A DNA stretch of 64,000 nt from Chachezhania antarctica (GTDB taxonomy: Bacteria > Pseudomonadota > Alphaproteobacteria > Rhodobacterales > Rhodobacteraceae): assembly GCF_003646465.1 (NCBI RefSeq), contig NZ_QZEX01000002.1, positions 679,837 to 743,836 of the forward strand, given 5' to 3'. Positions 50,674 to 59,654 of this stretch are shown piece after piece. Every line of letters starts with the position of its first letter. Within the stretch, counting starts at the first letter, position 1. Both the position numbers and the translations under genes were made by a program. Under the pieces are notes generated by a model, which had not been told where the DNA came from, did not search any database, and saw nothing but the letters and a program-made list of their open reading frames with translations.

Positions 50674-52434
50674 ATGGATGGTACGGACGATCTTGCCGGC
50701 GCCTTTGCGCGCGCCGAGCTGATCCCGTCGCAAGACGGTGGCGGCCAGGATTGCAATCCGGGGCCGGAATATGTCGAGCCTCCGGAGGCCGCGGCGGCGC
50801 TTTATCCGCTCAACGATTTCGGCAACGGGCAGCGCCTGATCAAGTATTTCGGCGACGATATCCTCTTTGTCCCGCGTCTCGGCTGGTATCGCTGGAAGGG
50901 CGACCGATGGCTTGCGGATGAGGATGAGCTGACAGTGCGTGGCGACGCGCAGAAGATCGCGAGCCGGATCCTCATAGAGGTCAATCATCTGGCGCTTGAG
51001 GCTTGGGAGATCGCTCGGCTGGATCTGGCGCGCGAGACCTCGGCTGAGCTGCGCGCGGCCGAGCGCAAAAAGCCGGAAGACCTGGACGAAGCGGGCCGGC
51101 GCAGGAAATCGGAATTGCGAACCATTGCAGATGAGGCGGCAGAAATCCGCAAAGATCTTGGCCGGCGAAAATCGCAGCATCGGCAACACGCGCGCGCGAG
51201 CGGCAACAGTGCGAAAATCTCGAACATGCTGTTGGAGGCAAAGCCGAAAGTCGCGAGGATGATCGCCGAGATCAACGCGGATCCCTATTCGGTCAACGTG
51301 GCAAACGGGACGGTCAAGTTTCATTTTGGGGTCGATCCGCATGAAGAGGCCTGGGGCGATGCCAGGCCGAAATGGCGGGTCGAGCTGCATCCGCACGATC
51401 GCGAAGATCTGATATCGAAAATGATCCCGGTTGCCTATGATCCGGCGGCCGCGTGTCCGGCCTGGCTTGCCTTCCTCGATCGGGTCCAGCCTGATCCGGA
51501 AGTTCAGGCATTTCTGCGGCGCTGGATCGGATATTGCCTGACGGGCAAGACAACCGAGCAGAAGCTTGTTTTCAACTACGGCGGCGGGCGGAATGGTAAA
51601 TCAACCTTTGTCGACGTGCTGGCGAGGATCTTCGCGGATTACGGAACGACCGTTCCGATCGAGACCTTGACCGGCACAGAACAGCGGAAAGGGTCTGACG
51701 CGACGCCGGATCTTGTTCGTCTGCCTGGCGCGCGGTTCGTGCGGGCCTCGGAGCCGGAACAGGGCACGCGGATGAAAGAGGCGCTGATCAAGGCCTTGAC
51801 CGGCGGCGAGGCGATCATGATCCGGCGGATGATGCAGGAATTTGTCGAAGTGGTGCCTGAGTTCAAGCTCATGATATCGGGAAATCACAAGCCGGAGATC
51901 CGGGGCTCGGATGATGGCATATGGCGCCGCGTGCTCCTGGTGCCGTGGCTTGTTCAGATCCCGGATGATGAGGTAGATCCGACGCTCGCGGATAAGCTTT
52001 GGGCAGAGGCCGAAGGCATTCTTGCCTGGGCCGTGCAAGGGTTCCTGGAATGGGCCGATCAAGGCCTTGCGGCGCCGGCGGTGGTGCGCGAGGCGACGGA
52101 CGAATACCGCCTCGAGAGCGACAAGCTCCGGCTTTTCCTGCAGACCGAATGCGAGATCACCGGCCTTCCCGACGACTGGACCGCAAGCCGCGATCTGCGC
52201 GACGGGTTCAACGCCTTTCTCCTCGATCGAGGAGACGCGGCATGGGGGTCGAGGGCGGTCTCGAATGCAATTCACGATCGGGTGGGCGTCGTGAAGGGGC
52301 CGAACGGCGAGCAATTCTCTTCGGTGAAAAGGTCGGACGTTGGATTTTGCGGGATCCGCATGCATGAGGCGGCGATGAACCGGATTGCCCAATATGGCGA
52401 CGGCTTGCGCTCGGCCTCGGCGAGAAAGGGTTGA
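50674..52434 (+). CDS. Phage D5/P4-type replicative helicase
   Basis: This 586-residue superfamily 3 helicase of the phage/plasmid primase P4-type C-terminal family has Walker A GGGRNGKST at about residue 305, motif B with RFVRASEPEQG, motif C FKLMISGNHKPEI and the arginine finger region DDGIWRRVLLVPW. The N-terminal 200 residues are helical and charged (D5_N-like). ATG 50674 follows GGGGAAGG; an upstream GTG frame spans the hairpin and is less likely. P4-type helicases bind iterons at the phage origin. A matching repeat cluster lies 1.1 kb downstream. Confidence 0.9.
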   Translation: MDGTDDLAGAFARAELIPSQDGGGQDCNPGPEYVEPPEAAAALYPLNDFGNGQRLIKYFGDDILFVPRLGWYRWKGDRWLADEDELTVRGDAQKIASRILIEVNHLALEAWEIARLDLARETSAELRAAERKKPEDLDEAGRRRKSELRTIADEAAEIRKDLGRRKSQHRQHARASGNSAKISNMLLEAKPKVARMIAEINADPYSVNVANGTVKFHFGVDPHEEAWGDARPKWRVELHPHDREDLISKMIPVAYDPAAACPAWLAFLDRVQPDPEVQAFLRRWIGYCLTGKTTEQKLVFNYGGGRNGKSTFVDVLARIFADYGTTVPIETLTGTEQRKGSDATPDLVRLPGARFVRASEPEQGTRMKEALIKALTGGEAIMIRRMMQEFVEVVPEFKLMISGNHKPEIRGSDDGIWRRVLLVPWLVQIPDDEVDPTLADKLWAEAEGILAWAVQGFLEWADQGLAAPAVVREATDEYRLESDKLRLFLQTECEITGLPDDWTASRDLRDGFNAFLLDRGDAAWGSRAVSNAIHDRVGVVKGPNGEQFSSVKRSDVGFCGIRMHEAAMNRIAQYGDGLRSASARKG

Positions 52435-52436
52435 CC

Positions 52437-52688
52437 GTGCGCGGAGCTCCGCCGCTGCGGCCGTTTCCTTGCGATATCTGCGGGGCCGAGCCTGCGCCGT
52501 TCGGGTTCCAGATGCCGGGGGGCCGGAAGGCGCAGCGGCCTGGCGTTCGGTCGCTTTGGGCGTGCCAGGGGTGCCGGTCGGCGGCGGAGGAGCGTCGCGA
52601 TGCGGCGATCGAACGGCAGCGGCCGGCGCGATCTGCAGGGGCGGTAACCCTGAAACCCGGCCTGCAACAGGGCCTGTTTAGAGAATGA
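52437..52688 (+). CDS. Small zinc-ribbon-like phage protein
   Basis: This 83-residue protein has CDICG and CQGC pairs (about 30 residues apart) that form a probable zinc ribbon. GTG 52437 has AAAGGG six bases upstream; a TTG at 52431 overlapping the helicase stop is the alternative. It is the last gene of the early operon, 116 bases before a terminator. Confidence 0.6.
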   Translation: MRGAPPLRPFPCDICGAEPAPFGFQMPGGRKAQRPGVRSLWACQGCRSAAEERRDAAIERQRPARSAGAVTLKPGLQQGLFRE

Positions 52689-52804
52689 CGGTGGCTGACG
52701 ACAGCCACCTTGACAATGCGCCTGGGGCGGGCGCACCCTGCCCCTGCACGTCGAAAAAGGGCGTGTCGGGATTGGAAGCCCGCCGATCTACAGGTGCATG
52801 ACGG

Positions 52805-52830
52805 AGCCGCACCACAAGTGCGGCTTTTTC
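52805..52830 (+). terminator. Rho-independent terminator of the early operon
   Basis: AGCCGCAC (52805-52812) pairs with GTGCGGCT (52818-52825) over the loop CACAA, followed by TTTTC. It ends the rightward transcript that runs from the Cro-like gene through the helicase and zinc-ribbon gene. Confidence 0.9.
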
Positions 52831-52955
52831 TATGGTCAGGCGCAATGGGGCCGTGAAAGCGGCGCCGTTCCTGTGGGCGGTCTTCCAACCCGTTGTTGCC
52901 TGGCCACCAGATTGGAAGCTGTCGGCCGGGTTCATTCGAACCGCAGGAGGCCGCT

Positions 52956-53234
52956 ATGAGCGCCAACACATTCCAATTCCTAGAAGACTTTCAGGTGAAG
53001 CTTGCGCGCGGCGAAACGCTGGTGCGCCAGATCAACACGCTCGCGCTTGGTGCGAGCGTCGATAACGCGCGCGAGGAGCTCGAGGTTATTGACGCAATTT
53101 CCGAGGCGCTGAACGGCCGCCTGGTTGCGATGGGAGCCGAGCTCGAGGAGCTGCGCCACGTGCTCGAGGGCGCAGCGGTACACGCCGCAGGCCTCGCGAG
53201 TGCAATGGGGCAGGTCTCGGCCGACCAAGCTTAA
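52956..53234 (+). CDS. Small helical phage protein
   Basis: This 92-residue protein starts at ATG 52956 with an AGGAGG box. It is mostly helical with heptad-like spacing (LVRQINTLALGASVDNAREELEVI, then LVAMGAELEELRHVLEG), so a coiled-coil dimer is likely. It lies between two terminators and is thus transcribed alone. No family is recognised. Confidence 0.65.
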   Translation: MSANTFQFLEDFQVKLARGETLVRQINTLALGASVDNAREELEVIDAISEALNGRLVAMGAELEELRHVLEGAAVHAAGLASAMGQVSADQA

Positions 53235-53341
53235 GCTCTCGGGGCGCGGCCGCCTGACCTCTTAGCAGGGCCTGCACGCCATAGCGCGGGCCGATCCGGG
53301 ATCTGTCCGGCGTGGTCGCGCCCCTCTCCTCTTCGTCAGAA

Positions 53342-53364
53342 AAGCCCGGCCTTTGGCCGGGCTT
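53342..53364 (+). terminator. Rho-independent terminator
   Basis: AAGCCCGGCC pairs perfectly with GGCCGGGCTT over a TTT loop, followed by CTGTATTTG. It ends the small helical protein gene, whose stop is about 110 bases upstream. Confidence 0.85.
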
Positions 53365-53860
53365 CTGTATTTGCAAGCGCCGGCCGAAGGCCGGCACCGC
53401 ATTACCTAGGCTCCGGATCCGGGCGCAGGTTGCCGGATCCGGGATCCCGCGCCCCCCTTCTCTTTCCTCCCTTCCCTCCCCTTACCCCTCCTCAGAACGG
53501 CCGCTACTCCCGTTAATCCCGCTGCGCGGGACTAGCGAAATGACGCTACTCCCGCAGATTTTCGTTCGATTTCAATTCGATAGGTGTTTTACGGGAGTAG
53601 CGGGAGTAGTTTTCGGGGTTCTCCCTATAACGCGTGGAGGGGAGGAGGGTTGCGGATGCGGGTTTATGTGTAACGCGGCGATATTACTCCCGCTACTCCC
53701 GTAAACACGTTTTATTCATTTGTTTTCAGGTGCTTGGGCTATATCCGCTACTCCCGTACTACTCCCGTACTACTCCCGTTGATGCTTCACTACTCCCGTA
53801 GATTTTCAAGATATTGTTTGAGGTAGACTAAAGGTGTCTAAATGTAGGACTGGCGAAATA
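53365..53860. other. Non-coding region with iteron-like repeats
   Basis: About 500 bases without a credible gene. A 130-residue frame crosses it but is just repeat sequence read through. The right two-thirds carries ten copies of ACTCCCG on both strands, and the last 100 bases become AT-rich (TTTTATTCATTTGTTTTC, then AAGATATTGTTTGAGG). Repeats beside an AT-rich segment are the usual make-up of a replication origin or a multi-operator promoter. Confidence 0.6.
53506..53798. repeat. Iteron-like cluster of ACTCCCG (ten copies)
   Basis: Plus-strand copies start at 53506, 53548, 53686, 53695, 53750, 53761, 53772 and 53792; minus-strand copies lie at 53592 and 53601. Most are extended to CTACTCCCGT. 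Spacing is regular: pairs at nine bases (53592/53601, 53686/53695), a run at 11 bases (53750/53761/53772), then 20. The helical spacing of the last run favours cooperative protein binding. Confidence 0.85.
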
Positions 53861-54574
53861 ATGCATAATCTCAACGGAACCTATCAGGCGCGGGCCAGAT
53901 CAGCGGTCGAGCGGTTGAACATGGCTTTTCTCTCGGCCGCGGCAGAGCGGCGGCAAGGTCTCGATCGAGGTCACGGCGCGCGATCTCCGGCCGGCCTGGG
54001 TCAGCCGCGGCGGGATCTTGTCACGATCGAGGATGCTGTCGGGTGGTGCGACGATGGCGAATGGATTTTCAAGCGTCAGACGCCGATCGGATATCAAACG
54101 GCACGGGCATCTCTCCCGCCCGTCCTGGCGGCGCTCGGTCCGGCGGATCCGCGGCGGATCGAGGCGCTCAAGTTTGCGGCGACGGTTGAGAAGATCGGCG
54201 CGATCGCCGGGGCGGATCTTGCCGGCAGTTGCACTAAGGGCGCGATATCTGACGGCGGGGCGACGACAAAGGTCAAGCACGCGGCACGGTTCAACCGGGC
54301 GCGTGATGTGGTGAACGGATGGGAGTTCGATCACCGGGCCGGGCGGGTTGTGCGCGGTGCCGAGCGGATCGCGTTCAAGGTCCAGCGCCGGAACGGCAAG
54401 GCGCAGGATATCAAGGCTTTTGATCTGCTTTGCGCGGTCTGCGTCGATGGCTTGGATATGGGCGCGATCCTGCGTGCGAGTGGGTGGTCGGCGCACGGTA
54501 AGCAGCGCAAGGCGCTGGCCGTCGCGTTCCTCGAGCTCCTCGATCTGCTGCGTCGTGATGCGGGCATTGCATGA
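53861..54574 (+). CDS. Hypothetical phage protein downstream of iterons
   Basis: This 237-residue protein starts at ATG 53861 (HNLNGTYQARAR). The middle contains DAVGWCDDGEWIFKRQTPIGYQT, and near the C terminus is DLLCAVCVDGLDMGAILRASGWSAHGKQRKALAVAF, which looks like a small helix-turn-helix. I do not recognise the family. Its location just after the repeats, and just before the packaging genes, suggests a late-gene regulator or origin-associated protein. Confidence 0.65.
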   Translation: MHNLNGTYQARARSAVERLNMAFLSAAAERRQGLDRGHGARSPAGLGQPRRDLVTIEDAVGWCDDGEWIFKRQTPIGYQTARASLPPVLAALGPADPRRIEALKFAATVEKIGAIAGADLAGSCTKGAISDGGATTKVKHAARFNRARDVVNGWEFDHRAGRVVRGAERIAFKVQRRNGKAQDIKAFDLLCAVCVDGLDMGAILRASGWSAHGKQRKALAVAFLELLDLLRRDAGIA

Positions 54575-54581
54575 TTTCGTG

Positions 54582-54607
54582 TGCATTGCCTATTGACACT
54601 TAATGCA
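54582..54607 (+). promoter_or_regulatory. Candidate late promoter with overlapping inverted repeat
   Basis: A perfect -35 box TTGACA (54593-54598) is followed 17-18 bases later by ATAGCA/TAGCAA. The inverted arms TGCATT (54582-54587) and AATGCA (54602-54607) surround the -35 box, as an operator would. A further GCATTGCATG lies at about 54564. It precedes the HNH-terminase operon. Confidence 0.45.
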
Positions 54608-54738
54608 AGCCGCTCATAGCAAATTACTTACAGCGGAACATTGCGACCGGCTTGCGGGGGCCGCGACGCGATGGCGCTGCGCCGGCCGCGGTTCGGGTGT
54701 TCCCGCGGCCGGCAACAATCTCAAGGAAAGGTCAGAGC

Positions 54739-54888
54739 ATGGAGACGGTGGGCAAATGCGAGATCCGGATATCTGCCGGCCTGCTTTCCTGGGTGAAGCG
54801 GCTCGGCCTCGCTGGTCTCCTCCTCGCCTGGCTCTGCCTGCGCGTGGGTCTGCCGTTGCGGTGGTTCGTGCGGTGCCGGGTGTCCTGA
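54739..54888 (+). CDS. Small single-helix membrane protein
   Basis: This 49-residue protein has one hydrophobic segment (LGLAGLLLAWLCLRVGLPL) and a basic C terminus. AAGGAAAGG lies before ATG 54739. Its stop overlaps the HNH start (TGATG). It precedes the packaging genes, and its role is unknown; a lysis or superinfection function is possible but unsupported. Confidence 0.55.
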   Translation: METVGKCEIRISAGLLSWVKRLGLAGLLLAWLCLRVGLPLRWFVRCRVS

Positions 54889-55250
54889 TGGGCCGGCTCA
54901 AGACAATGCCGCCGCGCATCGCAGCCGCGCAACCGAAGCTCGGCGCCGCCAGCGGCGACACGAGGGCGCAAGATCGTGAGCGGTACAAGGTGAAGCCGTG
55001 GCGCGCTTGGTACTCCTCAACGCGGTGGCACAAGCTCCGGCGCCAGATCCTCAAGCGCGATGGTCATACCTGCCGCCAGACGGGCGTTCCTCTGATCGGA
55101 AAGCGTGACGATCCCGACGCTCCGGTGATCGACCATATTGTCGAGCACAAGGGCGATCCGGTGCTCTTTTGGGATCCCGAAAACCTGCAGGCCGTGGCGA
55201 AGGCTTGGCACGATAGCGAAAAACAGAAGCAGGAGCGCGCGCGCGTCTGA
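54888..55250 (+). CDS. Phage HNH endonuclease
   Basis: This 120-residue protein carries a compact HNH motif: CRQTGVPL, then VIDHIVEHKGDP and WDPENLQAVAKAWHDSEKQ. HNH proteins directly before the terminase genes are common in HK97-like phages and are needed for efficient packaging-end cleavage with the large terminase. The arrangement here fits that role. The N-terminal 45 residues are basic. Confidence 0.88.
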   Translation: MGRLKTMPPRIAAAQPKLGAASGDTRAQDRERYKVKPWRAWYSSTRWHKLRRQILKRDGHTCRQTGVPLIGKRDDPDAPVIDHIVEHKGDPVLFWDPENLQAVAKAWHDSEKQKQERARV

Positions 55251-55338
55251 CCGATGACCGCCGGGAGGGGGTGGGTCAAAAGTCAGAAAAGCCGCGGGAT
55301 CCTTACCAGCGCCCCCTCACTCGGAGATTTTTTTTCCC

Positions 55339-55830
55339 ATGTCTGACGAAAATCAGGGCTCGGCGGGCGGGTTTGACCTCTTCGGCAACCTGATCGAGCC
55401 GCTACGCGATCGACGCGGCCGCCCGTCATACAAAAAAGATAAGCGAAATCAAGACTTTGTGGCCGTTCGTGCGGCCGCGGGGTGGTCGCAGGACGCGATC
55501 GCGGATGCGCTCGGGTGCGATGTGAAGACGCTTCGAAAACATTTTTCCCGGGAGCTTTCGGGCGGCGCGCTGATGATGGAAGGGCTTTGCCTGGACGTGC
55601 TTTTGCAGAAGGTGCGAGAAGGTCACACGCCGAGTGTGCGGGCTCTCGCCGATCGCCTCGATCGCGTTGCGGCGCCGCCGCCGCCGAGTAAGGGCCGGGG
55701 CAATGAAGATGCTGAGGGCAAGGGGCCGCCGATCGGCAAGAAGGCGCAGCGGCTGGCTGATGCTGCCGATCCGGCGGCCGGGTACGGGGATCTTTACGAC
55801 CGTATCCATGCCAAGGGTCGGCAACAGTGA
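55339..55830 (+). CDS. Phage terminase small subunit-like protein
   Basis: This 163-residue protein has a helix-turn-helix at about residues 47-75 (AGWSQDAIADALGCDVKTLRKHFSREL) that would bind the packaging site. The position directly before the large subunit, with a GTGA overlap, supports TerS. The proline-rich region near residue 110 is a linker. Confidence 0.82.
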   Translation: MSDENQGSAGGFDLFGNLIEPLRDRRGRPSYKKDKRNQDFVAVRAAAGWSQDAIADALGCDVKTLRKHFSRELSGGALMMEGLCLDVLLQKVREGHTPSVRALADRLDRVAAPPPPSKGRGNEDAEGKGPPIGKKAQRLADAADPAAGYGDLYDRIHAKGRQQ

Positions 55831-57554
55831 GTGATCTTTCCTGGGCAGCTTGCCCGGATTGGTGGGAAAAGCTTCAACGGGGTGCCACGCCGATCCCGGC
55901 GCTCGATCTCGATCCGGACCTTTCCGAGATCGCGGTCGAGCTTTTCGACAAGCTTGTCGTTCCGGATATTCCTGGTCAGCCGCTCATGCGGGACGTTGCC
56001 GAGGAATGGGCGCGCGATATCGTTCGGGCGGCCTTCGGCTCGATCGGGCCGGACGGCGCGCGGCGGGTCGGAGAGATCTTCTGCCTTGTGCCGAAGAAGA
56101 ACACGAAAACGACGCTGGCCGCCTGCATCGGTCTGATCGCGTTGCAGATGAACACGACGCCGAACATCAAGGGCATTGTGGTCGGGCCGACGCAGGAAGT
56201 GGCGGATACCTGTTTCGGACAGATGCAGGGCATGATCGAGGCGGATCCGTGGCTGTCGAAACGGTTCCGGGTGGTCGAGCACAAGAAGACGATCGTCGAC
56301 ATATACCCGGATCCGGAAACCGGCCGGCCGATGAACTCCAGGTGCAAGGTGGCGTCATTCGATCCGAAGGTGACGACCGGCGGGATCCCGGCGTTCGCCA
56401 TCCTGGACGAGCTGCACGTGATGGCCGAGAAGCATTTCGCCACGCGGGTTATCGGGCAGATCCGCGGGGGCATGATCACCAACGCGCAATCGCTCCTGGT
56501 GATCATCACGACGCAATCGGAAATCCCGCCGCAGGGGGTGTTCAAGTCGGAGCTCGAATATGCGCGGGCGGTGCGGGACGGCGACATAACGGAACATGTT
56601 CGCATGCTGCCGGTGCTCTACGAGTTTCCGGAAGCGCTGCAGGCCGACAAGAAACAGCCCTGGCGAAACCCGCGGCTCTGGCCGGCGGTCCTTCCGAACC
56701 TCGGCGCCTCGATCACGATCGAGCGCCTGGTGCCGGAGTATCACAAGGCGGTCGACACGAGCGAGGATGAACTGGCGCGGTGGGCGTCGCAGCATCTGAA
56801 TATCCAGATCGGGCTCGGCCACCACAAGGGCGGCTGGATCGGCGCGAGCCATTGGATCGAGGCCGTCGATCCGACACTCGATCTCGAGGCGCTGCTCGCC
56901 CGCTCGGAAGTCTGCACGATCGGGATTGACGGTGGCGGGATGGATGACCTTCTCGGCCTCGCGATCCTCGGCCGGGACCGGGTGACGAAGCGCTGGCTTC
57001 TGTGGTGCTCGGCCTGGGTGCACGAGGTCGCGCTCACGCGGCGCAAGGCGATCGCGGAAAAGCTGCGGGATCTCGAGCGCGAGGATGCGCTCACGATCTG
57101 CAAGACGCCGACGCAGGATCTCGAGGAGCTGCTCGCCCTGGTCAAGCGGGTGCATGACGCGGGGCTCTTGCCGGAGCGTGGCGGGGTCGGGCTCGATCCC
57201 GAGGGCGTGGCGGCGATCGTGGACGGGCTCGAGCTGGCCGGGATCCCGTCCGACGCGCTGGCCAGCGTGTCACAGGGCTACAAGCTGAACGGCGCGATCA
57301 AGGGAACCGAGCGAAAGCTCTTCGACGGCTCCCTGGTGCATGGGGGGCAACCGCTCATGTCCTGGTGCGTGGGCAACGCAAAAACGGAACCGAGGGGAAA
57401 TGCGGTGATTGTGACCAAGGCGGTTTCTGGCGCGGGCAAGATTGATCCGCTCATGTCGACATTCAATGCGGTCTATCTGATGAGCCTCAACCCGGCGGCA
57501 TCGAAGCGCCGGAGCCTTTCCGGCATGCTGGCCTCGCCGGTCGGGGTTTACTGA
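55827..57554 (+). CDS. terL: Phage terminase large subunit
   Basis: The 575-residue packaging motor has ATPase Walker A-like LVPKKNTKTTLAA at about residue 90 and Walker B with AILDELHVMAEK at about 190. The RNase H-like nuclease domain starts near GIDGGGMDDLLGLAILGRD (about 370). Length and motifs match the HK97/Terminase_1 group. Start is GTG 55827, coupled to the small subunit. Confidence 0.94.
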   Translation: MSDLSWAACPDWWEKLQRGATPIPALDLDPDLSEIAVELFDKLVVPDIPGQPLMRDVAEEWARDIVRAAFGSIGPDGARRVGEIFCLVPKKNTKTTLAACIGLIALQMNTTPNIKGIVVGPTQEVADTCFGQMQGMIEADPWLSKRFRVVEHKKTIVDIYPDPETGRPMNSRCKVASFDPKVTTGGIPAFAILDELHVMAEKHFATRVIGQIRGGMITNAQSLLVIITTQSEIPPQGVFKSELEYARAVRDGDITEHVRMLPVLYEFPEALQADKKQPWRNPRLWPAVLPNLGASITIERLVPEYHKAVDTSEDELARWASQHLNIQIGLGHHKGGWIGASHWIEAVDPTLDLEALLARSEVCTIGIDGGGMDDLLGLAILGRDRVTKRWLLWCSAWVHEVALTRRKAIAEKLRDLEREDALTICKTPTQDLEELLALVKRVHDAGLLPERGGVGLDPEGVAAIVDGLELAGIPSDALASVSQGYKLNGAIKGTERKLFDGSLVHGGQPLMSWCVGNAKTEPRGNAVIVTKAVSGAGKIDPLMSTFNAVYLMSLNPAASKRRSLSGMLASPVGVY

Positions 57555-58783
57555 TGGTCCTGCGCTACATGAAAGCCGCGGTGCGCGGCGTGCGGGCAGA
57601 GCTCGCGGCCGGTGAAAGCGGCTGGCAAGTGGTCTCGACTGTCGGTCCCTGGAACGGGGCCGGATACACGAGCGACGCGGGCCAAAGCGTGACGGTCAAT
57701 TCTGCACTGACGCTCTCGGCCGGTTGGGCCTGCGTCAAAGGCAATTCCGAAATGATCGGGTCTATTCCGCTTGCGGTATATGAGCGCCAGGCGAACGGAT
57801 CGCGTCAGAAGATCGAGCCGGATATCGCCGAGATCCTGACGGCAAGCCCGAACGCGGGTCAGACCGGAATGGAATATTGGGAGGCATCGGCCGCGCATCT
57901 TCTCTTGCGCGGGAATGCCTATGCCGAACGTCTCATGATCGGGCCGCGTTTTGTCGGGCTCCGGCCGATCTTCAACGTCACGCCGAAGCGGCGCGGCGAT
58001 GGGCGTTTCGACTATCACTTTTACGAGGACGGCACGCGGCGCGTTTTGCCGCCGGAGAAAGTATTTCACGTTCGGGGTTTCGGCGGTGGCGACGGGCTCG
58101 GCATGTCGGCGATCAAGTACGGGACGCATTCGCTCGGCGCGGCGCTCGCGGCGAACATGACCGCGGCAAAGGTTTTCGCAAACGGGATGATGCCGGCCGG
58201 GGTGCTTTCGTCTGATCAAGAGCTCGATCCGGAACAGCGCCTGCAACTGCAGGAGATGCTTTCCGCCTTCGTCGGAAGCAGTAAGGCCGGCAAAACGCTG
58301 ACCCTGGAAAGCGGGCTGAAGTTCGATGCTTTGTCCTTCAATCCGGAGGATGCGCAGCTCCTCGATACACGGCGCTTTTCTGTTGAGGACGTTTGCCGAT
58401 GGTTCGGCACGCCTCCGATCGTGATCGGGCACGCGGGCGATGGTCAAACGATGTGGGGGAGCGGTGTCGAAGCGATCATGCTCGCTTGGCTTCGGATGGG
58501 TATCAACCCGCTCCTGCGCCGGTTTGAGACGCGGATCACAAAAGATCTGATCCCGCCGGGGCGCCGCGGCAAGTGGTTCGTGGAATGGAACCGCGAGGCC
58601 ATGCTGCAGATGGATAGCCGGGCCAAGGGCGACTTCCTGTCGAAGATGACCGCAAGCGGGATCATGTCGAGCGACGAAAGCCGCGACAAGCTCAACCTGC
58701 CGCGCCGGGGTGGTGCGGCTGATGATCTGCGGGCGCAGCTCGCGACCGCGCCGATCGACCTTCTCGGAAAGGACAAGACATGA
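57554..58783 (+). CDS. HK97-family portal protein
   Basis: This 409-residue protein forms the dodecameric portal vertex. Typical segments are CVKGNSEMIGSIPLAVYE near residue 58, HLLLRGNAYAE at 115, and RFSVEDVCRWFGTPPIVIG at 275. It starts on the last base of the terminase stop (TGATG) and overlaps the protease gene by ATGA. Confidence 0.93.
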   Translation: MVLRYMKAAVRGVRAELAAGESGWQVVSTVGPWNGAGYTSDAGQSVTVNSALTLSAGWACVKGNSEMIGSIPLAVYERQANGSRQKIEPDIAEILTASPNAGQTGMEYWEASAAHLLLRGNAYAERLMIGPRFVGLRPIFNVTPKRRGDGRFDYHFYEDGTRRVLPPEKVFHVRGFGGGDGLGMSAIKYGTHSLGAALAANMTAAKVFANGMMPAGVLSSDQELDPEQRLQLQEMLSAFVGSSKAGKTLTLESGLKFDALSFNPEDAQLLDTRRFSVEDVCRWFGTPPIVIGHAGDGQTMWGSGVEAIMLAWLRMGINPLLRRFETRITKDLIPPGRRGKWFVEWNREAMLQMDSRAKGDFLSKMTASGIMSSDESRDKLNLPRRGGAADDLRAQLATAPIDLLGKDKT

Positions 58784-59643
58784 CGATCCGCGACTTGCCG
58801 AAGGCAAAAGCAACCTCGCGCCCTGGGGTGCAGAGTGACATTTCTCCGAAGGCGCTGCAGCGATGGGCGCCGGACGTGCGCGCTGCGGCCGAGGATGAGC
58901 CGGCGACGATCTCGATCCTCGAGCCGATCGGCGCGGATATGTGGGGCGACGGTGTGACCGCCCGCCGGATCTCGGCCGCGCTGCGCTCGATCGGCGAACG
59001 GCCGGTGACGGTCAACGTCAATTCTCCGGGCGGCGACTATTTCGAGGGCCTCGCGATTTACAACCTGCTGCGCGAGCATAAGCAGGCGGTGACGATCAAC
59101 ATTCTCGGCATTGCCGCCTCGGCGGCCTCGGTCATTGCGATGGCCGGCGATGATGTGCGGATCGCGCGCGCCGGGTTCCTGATGATCCATAACGTCTGGA
59201 TCCTCGCCGCCGGCGATCGCCACGCACTGCGCGAGGTTGCCGATTGGCTTGAGCCGTTCGATGCGACCGCGGCCGAGATCTATGCCGCGCGCTCGATCCA
59301 TGACGCAAAGAAGATCGGCGAGATGCTCGATCGCGAAACCTGGATCGGCGGCACGGCCGCGATCGAACAGGGTTTCGCGGACGATTACCTTCCCGCTGAC
59401 ATGCTCGAGACCGGCGGCGGTGAACCGTCTGCCGCGCTTCGGGCCGAGCGGAAATTCGATCTCCTGGCGCGGCGCGCGGGCCTCAGTAATGCGGCCTCGC
59501 GCGATATCCTGCGCGATCTGAAATCCGGCACGCCTGGCGCTGCCGAAGAACCGCGGCCGGGCGCCGCGGGATCCGAGCGGCCGGGCGCCGCCGGCGTTGA
59601 ACAGGAGCTGATGCAGCTCCTGCAATTTGCGAAATCCATCTGA
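58780..59643 (+). CDS. Phage prohead protease, ClpP-like
   Basis: This 287-residue serine protease of the ClpP fold (S14-type) trims capsid and scaffold during head maturation. Visible are VNVNSPGGDYFEGLAIYN, the nucleophile region IAASAASVIAMAGD and the histidine in GFLMIHNVW. The C-terminal 60 residues are Gly/Ala/Pro-rich. Use of a ClpP-like in place of an HK97-type (U35) protease is a common variant. Confidence 0.91.
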   Translation: MTIRDLPKAKATSRPGVQSDISPKALQRWAPDVRAAAEDEPATISILEPIGADMWGDGVTARRISAALRSIGERPVTVNVNSPGGDYFEGLAIYNLLREHKQAVTINILGIAASAASVIAMAGDDVRIARAGFLMIHNVWILAAGDRHALREVADWLEPFDATAAEIYAARSIHDAKKIGEMLDRETWIGGTAAIEQGFADDYLPADMLETGGGEPSAALRAERKFDLLARRAGLSNAASRDILRDLKSGTPGAAEEPRPGAAGSERPGAAGVEQELMQLLQFAKSI

Positions 59644-59654
59644 GGAAAAACCAA

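Noticed and set aside
53312..53704. 130-residue frame across the iteron region
   Set aside because: Translation of repeat DNA, rich in Pro/Leu/Ser; no start signal.
53506..53798. CRISPR array reading of the repeated ACTCCCG
   Set aside because: Repeats are 7-10 bases, on both strands, with 2-80 base gaps; no long repeats or uniform spacers and no cas genes.
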